Below, one piece after another: positions 26,841 to 36,400 of a stretch of 64,000 nucleotides of DNA; within the stretch, counting starts at the first letter, position 1; every line of letters begins with the position of its first letter. Made by a program: the position numbers and the translations under genes. The notes beneath the pieces are model-generated. The model searched no databases and had not been told where the DNA came from. It was given only the letters and a program-made list of their open reading frames with translations. Source of the stretch: Aliishimia sp963678085 (GTDB taxonomy: Bacteria; Pseudomonadota; Alphaproteobacteria; Rhodobacterales; Rhodobacteraceae); assembly GCA_963678085.1 (NCBI GenBank), contig OY782680.1:1736001-1800000 (forward strand), read 5' to 3'.

Positions 26841-28053
26841 GGGCCTGTCGGAAAAGTCACTGGATTTTCGGGATCCAGGCTGATTCACTCCATTTCGAGA
26901 ACAAGGTTTGGAATGTATGAAACGCGATCAGGTTGAAATGTTTAGCACGTTGGATGGGCTGGTCTCGCAGAGACACCCTTATCGCAAGTTCGAGGCGATT
27001 ATTGATTTGAGGGCATTGTCGCAACCTCTCAAGGCGCTCTATTGGGATCGTGGCCGCCCTGAATTGGGGGCGGAGCGCGCCTTTCGCATGCTCGTTTTGC
27101 AGTTTCTTGAGGACATTTCTGATCGCGAAATGGAGCGTTTTATGGCTGAGAACCTCGCCGCCAAGTGGTTTTGTGGCTTCGGCCTCGCTGAGAAAACCCC
27201 GGATCATTCGTTTTTTGGCGACTTTCGCAAGCGGCTCGGCACCGGGCGCCTGATGGAGATTTTCAATCGCCTGCGCGCCAGCCTGCAAGAGGTGGGTCTG
27301 ATCCGCGAAGTGTTTACCTTTGTGAATGCCAGCGCGCTGATCTCGAAGCTGTCAACTTGGGATGATCGAGATCGGGCCATCGCCAAGGGATTGGAAAAGT
27401 TCGATAATAATACCGCTCCCAAGGTTGCCGCCGACAAGCAGGCCCGCTTTGGAGCCAAGGGCAAAGGTAAATTTTGGTACGGCTACAAGGAGCATGCGAG
27501 CGTCGATATGCAATCTGGTCTGATCAACAAAGTGGCCGCCACGCCCGCCAACACGGGCGATGCCAAAGGGTTGCGCCACGTTTGCCCCAGCCAATTTGCC
27601 CCAGCCAAGGCGCGGTCTTTGCTGACAAGGACTATTGCACCGCCCCCGCCCAAACCGCACTGAAGCGCAAAGGGTGCTACAGCGCGGCCATCAAAAAGAA
27701 CAACATGACAGGGAAAAACCGTGACAAGGATCGCTGGCTCAGCAAAATGCGCGCCCCTTACGAGCGCGTATTTTCCAAACGATCAAAGCGGCTGCGCTAC
27801 CCTGGCCAGGCCAAAGCGCAGTTCCAACTCGCCATGAACGCCATCAGCCATAACTTGAAACGGCTGGCGGCCCTGGGCGTGGAAAAAGTGCCAATTGCTA
27901 TCGCGTGATCAAGGGCGGACTATGTCCAGAATTGGCAAAACGGGGCAAAAACACCAAAAACCAACGCAAAACGGCTGAAAATTACGACCAAACACCGCCC
28001 TGCGTGACAAACTGCCTGCTAAAAACGCCAACCCTGAAATTCCCGACAGGCCC
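26841..28053 (+). mobile_element. IS5-family insertion sequence
   Basis: About 1213 bp bounded by inverted repeats containing GGGCCTGTCGG (26841-26851; reverse complement at 28043-28053), enclosing one frameshifted transposase gene. No clear target duplication. It truncates the gene remnant at its left. Confidence 0.75.
26917..27908 (+). pseudogene. IS5-family transposase, frameshifted by a 14-bp tandem duplication
   Basis: The first part (26917-27594) reads as an IS5/DUF772 transposase: 'HPYRKFEAIIDL', 'ERAFRMLVLQFLEDISDREMERF' and 'TPDHSFFGDFRKRLG'. The second part (from 27595, next frame but one) continues with 'FADKDYCTAP' and 'KSKRLRYPGQAKAQ'-like C-terminal sequence to 27908. At 27581-27608 the 14-mer TTTGCCCCAGCCAA occurs twice in a row; removing one copy restores a continuous protein. 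The element is therefore probably inactive. Confidence 0.85.
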
Positions 28054-28190
28054 CTGACACAGGGGGCCGGCCTGTTTGATGCAGATATACCTGCTGGCCC
28101 CAATGGTATCCGCAAATCAAGTCCCAAGTACCTTTCGGCGTTTTCCGCCCGTACACTGGCGTGCCCCCATCGGGTGGTCCGGTTTGATTG

Positions 28191-29043
28191 TTAGTGCATC
28201 GTGGGTCTCTGGTCCATTAGGACGATGCTTTCTGGTGCAGGCGGGCGATAGCCCAGAGAGCTGTGCGGCCTGACCGTGTTGTAGTGGATGCGCCATTGTT
28301 CGATGAGGATTTGGGCTTCGCGCAAGCTGTAGAACAGTTCCCCATTTAGCAACTCATCCCTGAATCGGGCGTTGAAACTTTCGCAATAGCCATTCTCCCA
28401 GGGCGAACCTGGTTCGATGTAGGCTGTCTTGGCCCCGACCGCGGCGATCCAGTCCCGCACCTTCTGGGCAATGAACTCGGGGCCGTTGTCGGATCTTATG
28501 TATTCCGGCGGATCGCGCAGGATGAACAGGTCCGTCAGCGCATCCAGCACATCGGTAGAGTTGAGCTTGCGATCGACGCGGATCATGAGTGCCTCCCTGG
28601 TGTATTCGTCGATGATATTGAGCGTGCGGTAAGTGCGGCCATCAGCCGTGCGATCCTGGACGAAGTCATAGGACCAGACATGGTTTGGACGCTCCGGCCT
28701 GAGCCGGACGCATGACCCATCGTTCAGCCAGAGCCGCCCTTTCTTCATTTGCTTTTTCGGGACCTTCAGCCCTTCACGTCGCCAGATGCGTTCGACCCGC
28801 TTGTGGTTCACACACCAGCCCGCGTTGCGCAGCAAACCCGTCACCATCCGATAGCCATAGCGCCCGTACTGGTCAGCCAGTTCGATGATGTCATCGGTCA
28901 GACGCTGCTCATCGGCCCGACCTTGCGCACTTTGCGTTGCGTGGACCGGTGCTGTCCAAGCGTGCGGCAGGCGCGGCGCTCGGACACGCCAAGCTCCTGC
29001 CGCACATGATCAATGCACTTCCGGCGTCGTGAAGGGCTTAGAA
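28191..29043 (-). pseudogene. IS3-family transposase OrfB with a one-base deletion
   Basis: Integrase-core transposase: 'RPNHVWSYDFVQDRTADG' holds the first catalytic Asp, 'YIRSDNGPEF' the second, and 'ENGYCESFNARFRDE' the Glu. The first 45 codons ('RRRKCIDHVRQELGVSERRA') are in a different frame from the rest. The break is near 28925, where restoring one C after GTG-C would rejoin the frames, so this copy is probably inactive. Normally OrfB is made as an OrfA-OrfB fusion by frameshifting. Confidence 0.82.
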
Positions 29044-29316
29044 GTTTCCCCTCGCTGCTTCCGTCAAGATCAGCTTGTCCAGGGTCAAATCAGACACCGC
29101 CCGCCGAAGCCGCTGGTTTTCCTTCTCAAGTTCTTTCAGACGCGCGAGCTGAGATCGTTGCATCCCGCCATAGAGTTTCCGCCATCGATAAAACGTCTGC
29201 TGCGTCACACCGATCTGGCGCACTGCCTCGGCAATCGTCGCCCCTTGTCCCTGTAGAACTTCAACCTGCCGAAGCTTCGATACGATATCTTCCGGCTTTT
29301 CTCGTTTTCCAGCCAT
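29038..29316 (-). CDS. IS3-family transposase OrfA
   Basis: 92 residues: helix-turn-helix ('IGVTQQTFYRWRKLYGG') and a leucine-zipper segment ('ARLKELEKENQRLRRAVSDL'). Intact, unlike its OrfB partner. It begins about 40 bases inside the right end of the element. Confidence 0.88.
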   Translation of the reverse strand: MAGKREKPEDIVSKLRQVEVLQGQGATIAEAVRQIGVTQQTFYRWRKLYGGMQRSQLARLKELEKENQRLRRAVSDLTLDKLILTEAARGNF

Positions 29317-29448
29317 CTCTGATCCTCCAATTTGCGGGACAATCTATCCCAGTTGGCGGACCACTTTCAGGGGGCTATTCCAATCACCCCCTTGTCTGCT
29401 TCAGTGGCCAAATAAGGAAGAGACCACCCCCTGAACCTACACTTCCAG

Positions 29449-29470
29449 GCCCCGCCTATATCGGGGCTTT
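29449..29470 (+). terminator. Short hairpin with T-tract upstream of the integrase
   Basis: GCCCCG and CGGGGC (six perfect pairs, seven-base loop) are followed by TTTG. A weak intrinsic terminator, which would insulate the integrase gene from the IS region. Confidence 0.4.
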
Positions 29471-29495
29471 GTTGAGGCAGAATTTGGAGACTAAA

Positions 29496-30527
29496 ATGAG
29501 CAGACGACCGAACGAAAAGAATGAACGGACAAAACGCCAATTCCTCGACTTTCGCAAGCACGCGAAACAACTTTCGGAGAAAACTTTGGATCGCGAGATC
29601 GCGCATTTGGAGCGGTTTGACCTTTGGAATGGGCGCAAGGATTTCGCGCGGTTTCATATCGAATGGGCCATGGGCTTTCGCAGCTATTTGGAAACTGCAA
29701 AGGGCACGCATGGCAAGCCATTGAGCAAATCCACGCGGCGCGCGATCATGGCGACATTACGCGAATTTATCCTGTGGCTCTCGCAGCAGGACGGGTTTCG
29801 CCGCCGCATCAAAGCCGCAGATGCCGATTACTTTCGCCTGTCCTTACGCGATGAAGCCGAAGCCCGCGCCGCACCTGAACTCCCGGCCCCCAGCATACGC
29901 CAAGCCAAGCGCGCTCTTGATCGCATGCCGAATGGAACACCCCGCCAGAGGCGCGACAAGGCGATTTTTGCTCTCTTGTGTCTCACGGGTATTCGCGTCG
30001 AAGCGCTGACGTCGCTCAAGATCAAACACGTCGACCTCGGTGAAAAATCCGTGACGCAAAACCCGCGCGAGGTGGCAACCAAGTTTGGCAAATCCATCGA
30101 CACATTCTTTGCCCGGGGCTTTGAGGAGGCCGAAGCGGCCCTGACCGACTGGCTCACATACCTTGACGAGGTGGCGCTTTACGGCCCCGATGATCCACTG
30201 TTCCCTGCAACCGCGCTCAAGGCGACGCCCTCCAGAGGCTTCGCCGCCCAAGGCTTCACCCGCACCCACTGGAAAACCACAGAGCCCGCGCGCAAAATCG
30301 TTAACACAGCCTTCACAAATGCAGGCCTGCAAGCCTACGGCCCTCACGCCTTCCGACACATGCTCGCCCGCCACGCCGCCAAAACCTGCGATTCCGTAGC
30401 AGAACTGGTCGCAACCTCCCAAAATCTGGGCCACACCGACGTGCTAACAACCCTGCGCAGCTACGGCCAAATCAACCGAGACGACCAACGAAGGCTCATC
30501 ACCGGGCTGGAGGAAAAGGACCTATGA
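29496..30527 (+). CDS. Tyrosine recombinase/integrase
   Basis: 343 residues. A SAM-like N-terminal core-binding domain (about residues 15-110) precedes the catalytic domain with Arg167 ('GIRVEAL'), His284-x-x-Arg287 ('HAFRHML'), His313 ('LGHTD') and nucleophile Tyr323 ('RSYGQ'). All expected catalytic residues are present, so it is probably active. The ATG at 29496 has GGAGA six bases upstream. Its place between IS elements and the BREX operon suggests it belongs to the element that brought BREX in, as an integrase or a phase-variation recombinase; the former is more usual at this size. Confidence 0.88.
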   Translation: MSRRPNEKNERTKRQFLDFRKHAKQLSEKTLDREIAHLERFDLWNGRKDFARFHIEWAMGFRSYLETAKGTHGKPLSKSTRRAIMATLREFILWLSQQDGFRRRIKAADADYFRLSLRDEAEARAAPELPAPSIRQAKRALDRMPNGTPRQRRDKAIFALLCLTGIRVEALTSLKIKHVDLGEKSVTQNPREVATKFGKSIDTFFARGFEEAEAALTDWLTYLDEVALYGPDDPLFPATALKATPSRGFAAQGFTRTHWKTTEPARKIVNTAFTNAGLQAYGPHAFRHMLARHAAKTCDSVAELVATSQNLGHTDVLTTLRSYGQINRDDQRRLITGLEEKDL

Positions 30528-30949
30528 TGTGGGCGCATCTGAATACGCTTCACCTCAGCGATGTCTGCACGGGATGGCCGGGGCTATGGCTCTACATTTG
30601 GGTTCAAATCGGGCATGTCGTAATCGGTGCAATCATCGCCGCTCTGGCGTCATCCCAAAGACTGCGCTGGGGCGCATACCTAATTGCCGGAGTATGGATC
30701 GCCAAAGAAGTCGCGTCCGACCTTCCAAACTGCGATTGGGCCTGGTGGGTTGGCCTCGATAGCGCGGCGGATCTGGGAGTCGCGGGCCTCGGCTGCTGGG
30801 GAGCCCTGCGATTATCGCCCCGCCTCCGCGCGAAACGGTTCACAAAGTGCCCCGCCCACCCCCGACTTGATGCCGAACTCAATCCAAACACCCCGATTCA
30901 ATCAAACGCAAAATGTGGGAGCAGGTGTGGGAACGAAAATTCAGAATAG
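30524..30949 (+). CDS. Small membrane protein co-transcribed with the integrase
   Basis: 141 residues, overlapping the integrase stop by four bases. Two or three hydrophobic, Trp-rich segments lie in residues 17-95 ('WPGLWLYIWVQIGHVVIGAII', 'WAWWVGLDSAADLGVAGLG'), followed by a polar tail. No family recognised. Translational coupling to an integrase suggests a mobile-element accessory gene. Confidence 0.55.
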   Translation: MMWAHLNTLHLSDVCTGWPGLWLYIWVQIGHVVIGAIIAALASSQRLRWGAYLIAGVWIAKEVASDLPNCDWAWWVGLDSAADLGVAGLGCWGALRLSPRLRAKRFTKCPAHPRLDAELNPNTPIQSNAKCGSRCGNENSE

Positions 30950-31237
30950 GGATTTTTATTATTAAAAACAAAGGTCAAATAGAAATAGGTGGCGGAGGGA
31001 ACAAACCCGGCGACCAACTCTCTCTCGTGCCATTGTCGGACCCCGAGGGCCCTGCGAGAAACCCTGCGCAAATCTGACGCCCATTGGAAAATTAGCTGAT
31101 CAGCCAAGCCCAAAAACATCCGGGCTGTGGAAGGGTTGCCACAGTGGTGCCTCCCGGCAGGCCATCCCAGTAATCGCCCTTTTCTGCTTAAAACTGCACA
31201 CTCCATGACAACCCCCCGAAATTACGCAGGATTTCGA

Positions 31238-31266
31238 TTGAACACGAAACGACTCCCCGCTAGCGT
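31238..31266 (+). promoter_or_regulatory. Weak candidate promoter of the BREX operon
   Basis: TTGAAC (31238-31243) and TAGCGT (31261-31266) are 17 bases apart, upstream of the palindrome and the brxR start. The -10 match is poor. Confidence 0.3.
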
Positions 31267-31285
31267 GTGATCAGCACAAAAAATG

Positions 31286-31310
31286 GGCGCGCATATTAAT
31301 CATACGCGCC
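31286..31310. promoter_or_regulatory. Palindrome upstream of brxR, possible BrxR operator
   Basis: A 25-bp imperfect palindrome with perfect GGCGCG/CGCGCC arms and nine of twelve pairs matching overall, 16 bases before the brxR GTG. BrxR proteins in other bacteria repress their own BREX operons by binding inverted repeats just upstream; that this is the site here is inference. Confidence 0.5.
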
Positions 31311-31326
31311 GAGTCGGGAGTGCGAA

Positions 31327-32178
31327 GTGGATAACGACAAGTCGGAGCTTCGTTGGGGAGTCGCGCAGCGCCTCGAGTTTATCGAGTTCCGGTTGTTTTG
31401 GGAGGGGCATGTGAACCGCAGCGATTTGATGGAGCAGTTCGGGCTGTCGGTGAACCAAGCGTCCGCCGATCTGAACCGCTATATCGGTTTCGTGCCGGAC
31501 AACATGGTCTACGACAAGAGTGCGCGGACATATATCCGTGGCCCGGACTATGCCCCACACTTCCTGCAGCCTGACGCCAGCCGCTACCTCGCACAGCTAA
31601 GGTCTTTGGCTGATGGCATCATGGACAGCGACGACACCTGGATTGCTGAACTACCGGCCTATGACGCCGCGCCGACACCGGCCCGTGGGGTGAACCCTAT
31701 CACTCTGCGATCCGTTGTCGGTGCCATCCGCCGATCTGAGGCCATCGAGGTAAAGTACCAGTCCCTCTCGCGCCCAGAACCGAGCTGGCGGTGGATCGCG
31801 CCTCACGCCATCGGCTTCGATGGCTTTCGATGGCATACAAGGGCGTTTTGTAAGACCGACGAGGTTTTCAAGGATTTCCTGTTTTCGCGCATCCTCCAGA
31901 CGCGCGGCGTAGAAGCCAGCGGAGCCACGGATACGGCCGATGCGGATTGGCAAGAGCACGTCACGCTTGAGATTGCCCCCCACCCTGAACTCTCGGAGAA
32001 CCAGAAGAAGGTGATCGCGCTCGACTATGGGATGCGCGGTGGCAAGGCGAAGATCAAAGTTCGACGCGCTCTACTCTACTACGCGCTCAAGCGTCTCGGG
32101 CTCGATACCGATCCCGGTGCCAGGAAACCACAAGATCAGCAGATCGTTTTGGTGAACGCTGCCGAGGTCGTTGGATGA
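31327..32178 (+). CDS. brxR: BrxR, WYL-domain transcriptional regulator of BREX
   Basis: 283 residues. A winged helix-turn-helix (about residues 5-75, 'HVNRSDLMEQFGLSVNQASADLNRY') is followed by a WYL domain from about 130 ('IEVKYQSLSRPE', 'RWHTRAFCKTDEVFKDFLFSRI'; the W-Y-L triplet itself reads H-T-R-A-F). This is the layout of BrxR/CapW defence regulators, dimers that repress until a signal, perhaps a nucleic acid, releases them. GTG start with GGGAG seven bases upstream. The stop overlaps the brxA ATG, so the regulator heads the whole operon. Confidence 0.88.
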   Translation: MDNDKSELRWGVAQRLEFIEFRLFWEGHVNRSDLMEQFGLSVNQASADLNRYIGFVPDNMVYDKSARTYIRGPDYAPHFLQPDASRYLAQLRSLADGIMDSDDTWIAELPAYDAAPTPARGVNPITLRSVVGAIRRSEAIEVKYQSLSRPEPSWRWIAPHAIGFDGFRWHTRAFCKTDEVFKDFLFSRILQTRGVEASGATDTADADWQEHVTLEIAPHPELSENQKKVIALDYGMRGGKAKIKVRRALLYYALKRLGLDTDPGARKPQDQQIVLVNAAEVVG

Positions 32179-32816
32179 TCATGGCAGCAAAACCAGGAAC
32201 ATATGGAACGAACCAGCCCTACAAGATGTCCTTCACTTCCGGCGGCCTCTACCTGAATGAAAGCGTTGAGCTTTCAGAGAGTTACTTGAAGACGAAGGAC
32301 TGGGAGAAGACAATTGCGCTGGCGCAAGCCGAGGGACTGACCTCGCTTCCGAAGGAAAAGTCCAAGCGACGGATGCTGCGCGAGATCGTCAACCGCCTCG
32401 AAACTCTAAGCGATGATGAATTGCAGTTCTTGGTCGAAGACGAAGACCGGCAAGAGCAAAGCCTGCTGATCTGGATATCGGTGTGTCGCGCGTACCGGCT
32501 GGTGCGCGAATTTGCCCTTGAAGTCGTGCAAGACCGGTATCTCAGCTTTCAGTTGGAGCTTCCTCCAGAAAGCTTTGATCTGTTGTTCGAGCAAAAGGCG
32601 GAGTGGGACGACGCGTTGGCGTCGAGTTCGGCCGCGACCCGGGTTCGGTTGCGCCAAGTTGTCTTCAAGATCATGCGGGAAGCCGGAATAATCTCGGAGG
32701 ACCACCGTATCCAATCCACCTATTTGTCGACCTCGCTTCGGGCTTTGATTGAAGCAAACACGCCATCTGACCTAGCGGTCTTCCCAGGAGTCATGGCCGA
32801 GGGGGGCAAACCGTGA
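32175..32816 (+). CDS. brxA: BrxA (DUF1819) BREX protein
   Basis: 213 residues of the BrxA family, a small helical DNA-binding protein similar to the RNA-binding antiterminator NusB. 'YKMSFTSGGLYLNESVELSESYL' is the characteristic N-terminus. Required in some BREX systems for defence. Overlaps brxR (ATGA) and brxB (GTGA), which indicates translational coupling. An ATG at 32181 is an equally possible start. Confidence 0.88.
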   Translation: MIMAAKPGTYGTNQPYKMSFTSGGLYLNESVELSESYLKTKDWEKTIALAQAEGLTSLPKEKSKRRMLREIVNRLETLSDDELQFLVEDEDRQEQSLLIWISVCRAYRLVREFALEVVQDRYLSFQLELPPESFDLLFEQKAEWDDALASSSAATRVRLRQVVFKIMREAGIISEDHRIQSTYLSTSLRALIEANTPSDLAVFPGVMAEGGKP

Positions 32817-33415
32817 GCGAACAGCTGACCCGCAAAGAGCGCGCCGAGCACTTGTATCGTGTGATCACCAGCGAGCGGTTTCTGACCAAGCAAGGCCTTG
32901 GGAACGAAGTGCCGTTCTTTATCTGCCCCTTCCCAGCCAGCGAGGGCCTTTCGATGACGGAGGACCGCGCCGATTTGATCGAGCGGATAGGTCATTCTGG
33001 CGTGAAGGTTCTGGACCTCAGCCTGTACGAGATTTCGCTTGGCATTCTTGAAGAACGCGGGATCCTGGATGACGTCCTTGGCGCAGAGCCAGACATGGAA
33101 AAATCTGAGCTCCGCGAACTGCTACAAGGCGTTTTGGATATCCATGAACATGTGATCCCGAAGATTGCCGAAGCCATCGACCAACAGCCGCACGACGTGA
33201 TTTTCCTGTCAGGCGTCGGTGAGGTTTATCCCTATATCCGCTCGCACAATGTGCTGAACAATCTCCAGAGCACGGCGAAAGACAAGCCAACGGTTCTGTT
33301 CTTTCCAGGCAGTTATACCCACTCCACTGCGACCGGTGGATCGCTGGATCTCTTCGGCCTGCTTCATGACGACAAGTATTACCGTGCTTTCAACATTCTG
33401 AACTACGAGGTCTGA
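32813..33415 (+). CDS. brxB: BrxB (DUF1788) BREX protein
   Basis: 200 residues matching the BrxB family: 'VPFFICPFPA', 'DLSLYEISLGILEERGIL', 'VIFLSGVGEVYPYIRSHNVLNNL' and 'VLFFPGSYT'. The biochemical role is unknown, but it is a core component needed for BREX defence and methylation and may link PglZ to BrxC. Starts with GTG overlapping the brxA stop; four bases separate it from brxC. Confidence 0.9.
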   Translation: MSEQLTRKERAEHLYRVITSERFLTKQGLGNEVPFFICPFPASEGLSMTEDRADLIERIGHSGVKVLDLSLYEISLGILEERGILDDVLGAEPDMEKSELRELLQGVLDIHEHVIPKIAEAIDQQPHDVIFLSGVGEVYPYIRSHNVLNNLQSTAKDKPTVLFFPGSYTHSTATGGSLDLFGLLHDDKYYRAFNILNYEV

Positions 33416-33419
33416 TCCG

Positions 33420-36400
33420 ATGGCCACTGCTCTGAGAAGTATCTTCGCCAAACCCATTGACCGCCCGATCGATGGCGTGATCAAGGCCGACGACGAGGCA
33501 AGCCTTCGGGTTGAGCTCGACGAGTACGTCATCACCGACGAAATCGGTAGACGCCTCGAGACTTTGCTTGAGGCCTACAACAACTACGATACAGCCAATG
33601 GTGTCTGGATCTCCGGCTTCTTTGGGTCAGGCAAATCGCACCTGTTGAAAATGCTCGCTCTGCTGATGGAAAACCGCGAGGTCGATGGAGTGCGCGCCTT
33701 TGATATCTTCGAAGGCAAGCTGACAGATAACCCAATGCTGGCTGGCGCATTGCGCAAAGCGATTTCAGTGCCGTCGAAATCGATCCTTTTCAACATCGAC
33801 CAGAAGGCAGACGTCATCTCCAAGACTGACGTTGATGCCCTTCTGTCAGTGTTCCAGAAGGTTTTTGATGAGGCTTGCGGCTATTATGGCAAGCTGCCGC
33901 ATATCGCTCAGTTTGAGCGAGATCTTGATGAGCGGGGCCAGCTGGCAGCCTTCAAGTCAGCCTATGAGGCGACGGCCGGCAAGCCTTGGGAACGAGGTCG
34001 GGAACAAGCGGCCTTGGAGCGCAAGAACATTGCGACTGCCTTTGCCTCCGTGACAGGCGGCGATCCCGCGGATTCCACTGACATCCTGGGACAGTACCGC
34101 GCCGATACGCGGGTTTCGATTGAGGACTTTGCCAACAAGGTGAAGGCATGGATCGACAAACAGGGACCCAAGTTCCGCTTGAACTTCTTTGTGGATGAGG
34201 TCGGCCAGTACATCGCCGAAAACGTCAAGCTGATGACCAATTTACAGACGATCGCCGAAAGCCTGAATACCAAGTGCAAGGGTCAGGCTTGGGTGATCGT
34301 GACGTCACAACAGGATATGGAAGCCATCATCGGTGATGGGAAGGCATTTCAGTCGCAGGACTTTTCAAAGATCATGGCGCGCTTTGGTGTGAAGATGCCA
34401 CTGAACTCAGCCGACGTGGCCGAGGTTATCCAGCGGCGCTTGTTGTCGAAGACTGATGCCGGTGAGATCACGCTCGGCAATTTACACGACCGCGAAGAGA
34501 ACAATCTCAAGACTTTGTTTGATTTCACCGATGGCTCAATCAAGCTGAAGAACTTCGAAGGCCGCGAGCATTTTGTCTCCAGCTATCCATTCCCGCCCTA
34601 CCAATACATGCTCTTCCAGATGGCGATAACATCGCTATCCCAGCACAATGCCTTTGAGGGCAAGCACAGCTCAGTTGGCGAGCGATCCATGCTAGGGGTG
34701 TTTCAGGAGGTCGCCAAGAAGATGGCAGATCAGCCGGTGGGCGGTCTCGCCACTTTTGATCTCATGTTCGAAGGCATCCGGACCGCCCTCAAGTCTGCAG
34801 CTCAACAATCGATCCAGATTGCCGAAAAAGAAATTCAGGACATCGACCCTTTTGCCGTGCGGGTTCTGAAGGCGCTGTTCCTCGTAAAATACGTTAAAGA
34901 ATTCAAACCGACGGTGCGCAACATCAGCGTGCTTCTGCTGTCGGAGTTCGACACCGATCAGGCCAAGCAGCGGCGCAAGATCGAAGAGGCCTTGTCCTTC
35001 CTCGAGCGTAACACGCTCATCCAGCGCAACGGAGAGGTCTACGAATTCCTGACCAACGAAGAGAAAGACGTCGAAGCTGAAATCAAAGCGCTCGATGTCG
35101 ATCCGTCCGAGCTCTCTAAGGAAATGGAAGCGCTGGCCTTTGACACGATCCTGCGCCACCGCAAGATCAAGCATCTAACGACGGGCCATGAATACAGCTT
35201 CAGTCGTAAGCTTGATGACCACCTTCTCGGCCGAGAGTATGAGCTGTCGATCAATCTGATCAGCCCCTTCAACGATGATGTGGCGGCACCGGAAGCAGTT
35301 CGCATGCGCAACATGAGCCGTGAAGAACTGGCGGTAGTGCTCCAACCAGACGTGAGATTCATTCGGGATCTGACGCTCTTCAAGCAGACTGACAAATTTA
35401 TTCGCCAGGCGCGTGCTGGCTCCCAGCAACCTGGCTGGGATCGGATCGTGGCTGAAAAGGGCGATCAGAATAGCCGCCGTCACAAAGACCTCGAACTGCG
35501 TCTACGCAAGTTGATGGCTGACGCCCGTATGTTTGTCCGCGGCGACGAGCTGGATATCGGGGGGGAAGAACCGCAAGAGCGGATCGTCAAAGGGTTTCAG
35601 GGCCTGATCGACAAGGTCTACGTGAATCTGCCGATGCTGCGTGGGGTGACCTACGCTGAAGCTGACATTCTGAAGGCAGCTTCTCCTGAAAGCGGCCTCT
35701 TCGGCAACAATGGCGAAGGCCTGACTGAAGCCGAACAGGACGTACTGAACTACGTCCAGGGGCAGGCCAGGAATGGCGTCAAAGTATCGGTAAAGTACCT
35801 GACCGAGCGTTTCGGCGCGAAGCCCTATGGGTGGCCGACCACTGCCGTTCTTTGCCTAGCGGCCAGTTTGTCCGGCAAGGGCAAACTGGAGGCGCGCTCA
35901 GATGGCACTGTCCTTGAGCGGGCCGATCTGGCGCGCAATCTGAACAACAGCCATGCGCTCGCCAATATTCTGTTGACGCCGCAGACAGAGTTCACCGCAG
36001 CCCAGATCCGAAAAGCGAAAGAGCTCTACAAAGAGCTTTTTGACCTTCCCTCGGATGGGACCGATGCCCGGACGATCGGCGCTGAATGGTCAGAAAGTAC
36101 GAAGACCCTTTCTGATGAGCTAAACCGTCTGGTTGCGCAGAAGAACCAATATCCTTTCCTGACAGAGCTTGAGCCTCTGAGCACGAAAGTCGGCGCCATG
36201 GTCGGTAAGCCGGCAGCCTGGTACCTCACTGAGCCCGCAACGCAGGAAGACGATCTTCTGGATGCCAAAGAAGAGGTGTTGGACAAGATCCGCAGCTTCA
36301 TGAGCGGCGCGCAGAAAGAAATCTATGACGACGCACGGGAGTTCCTGCGCGATCAGGAGGCCAATATCTCCTATGTCGATGCTGCAGCGGGCGACGCGAT

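Larger units (their letters stand above)
28162..29376 (-). mobile_element. IS3-family insertion sequence
   Basis: 1215 bp with imperfect terminal inverted repeats (28162-28181, GCCCCC and GTGGTCCG blocks; matching blocks on the other strand at 29357-29376). It carries orfA and orfB on the minus strand. No target duplication is visible. Only about 110 bases separate it from the IS5-family element. Confidence 0.8.
30950..31326. other. Intergenic region before BREX: tRNA-like fragment and promoter
   Basis: 377 bases without a gene. At about 30993-31021 the minus strand reads like the T-arm and acceptor 3' end of a tRNA (GGGTTTGTTCCCTCCGCCACC), with no 5' half nearby, which is what an integrase attachment remnant would look like. 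The right part holds the brxR promoter region and palindrome listed separately. Confidence 0.35.

Noticed and set aside
28054..28161. Short plus-strand coding-like stretch between the two IS elements (reads LFDADIPAGPNGIRKSS)
   Set aside because: Only about 35 codons, cut at both ends by IS elements; could be a gene scrap, but too short to assign.
29013..29495. In-frame upstream extension of the integrase
   Set aside because: It runs antisense through IS3-family orfA and the IS right end; the ATG at 29496 has a good ribosome site and gives a normal-length integrase.
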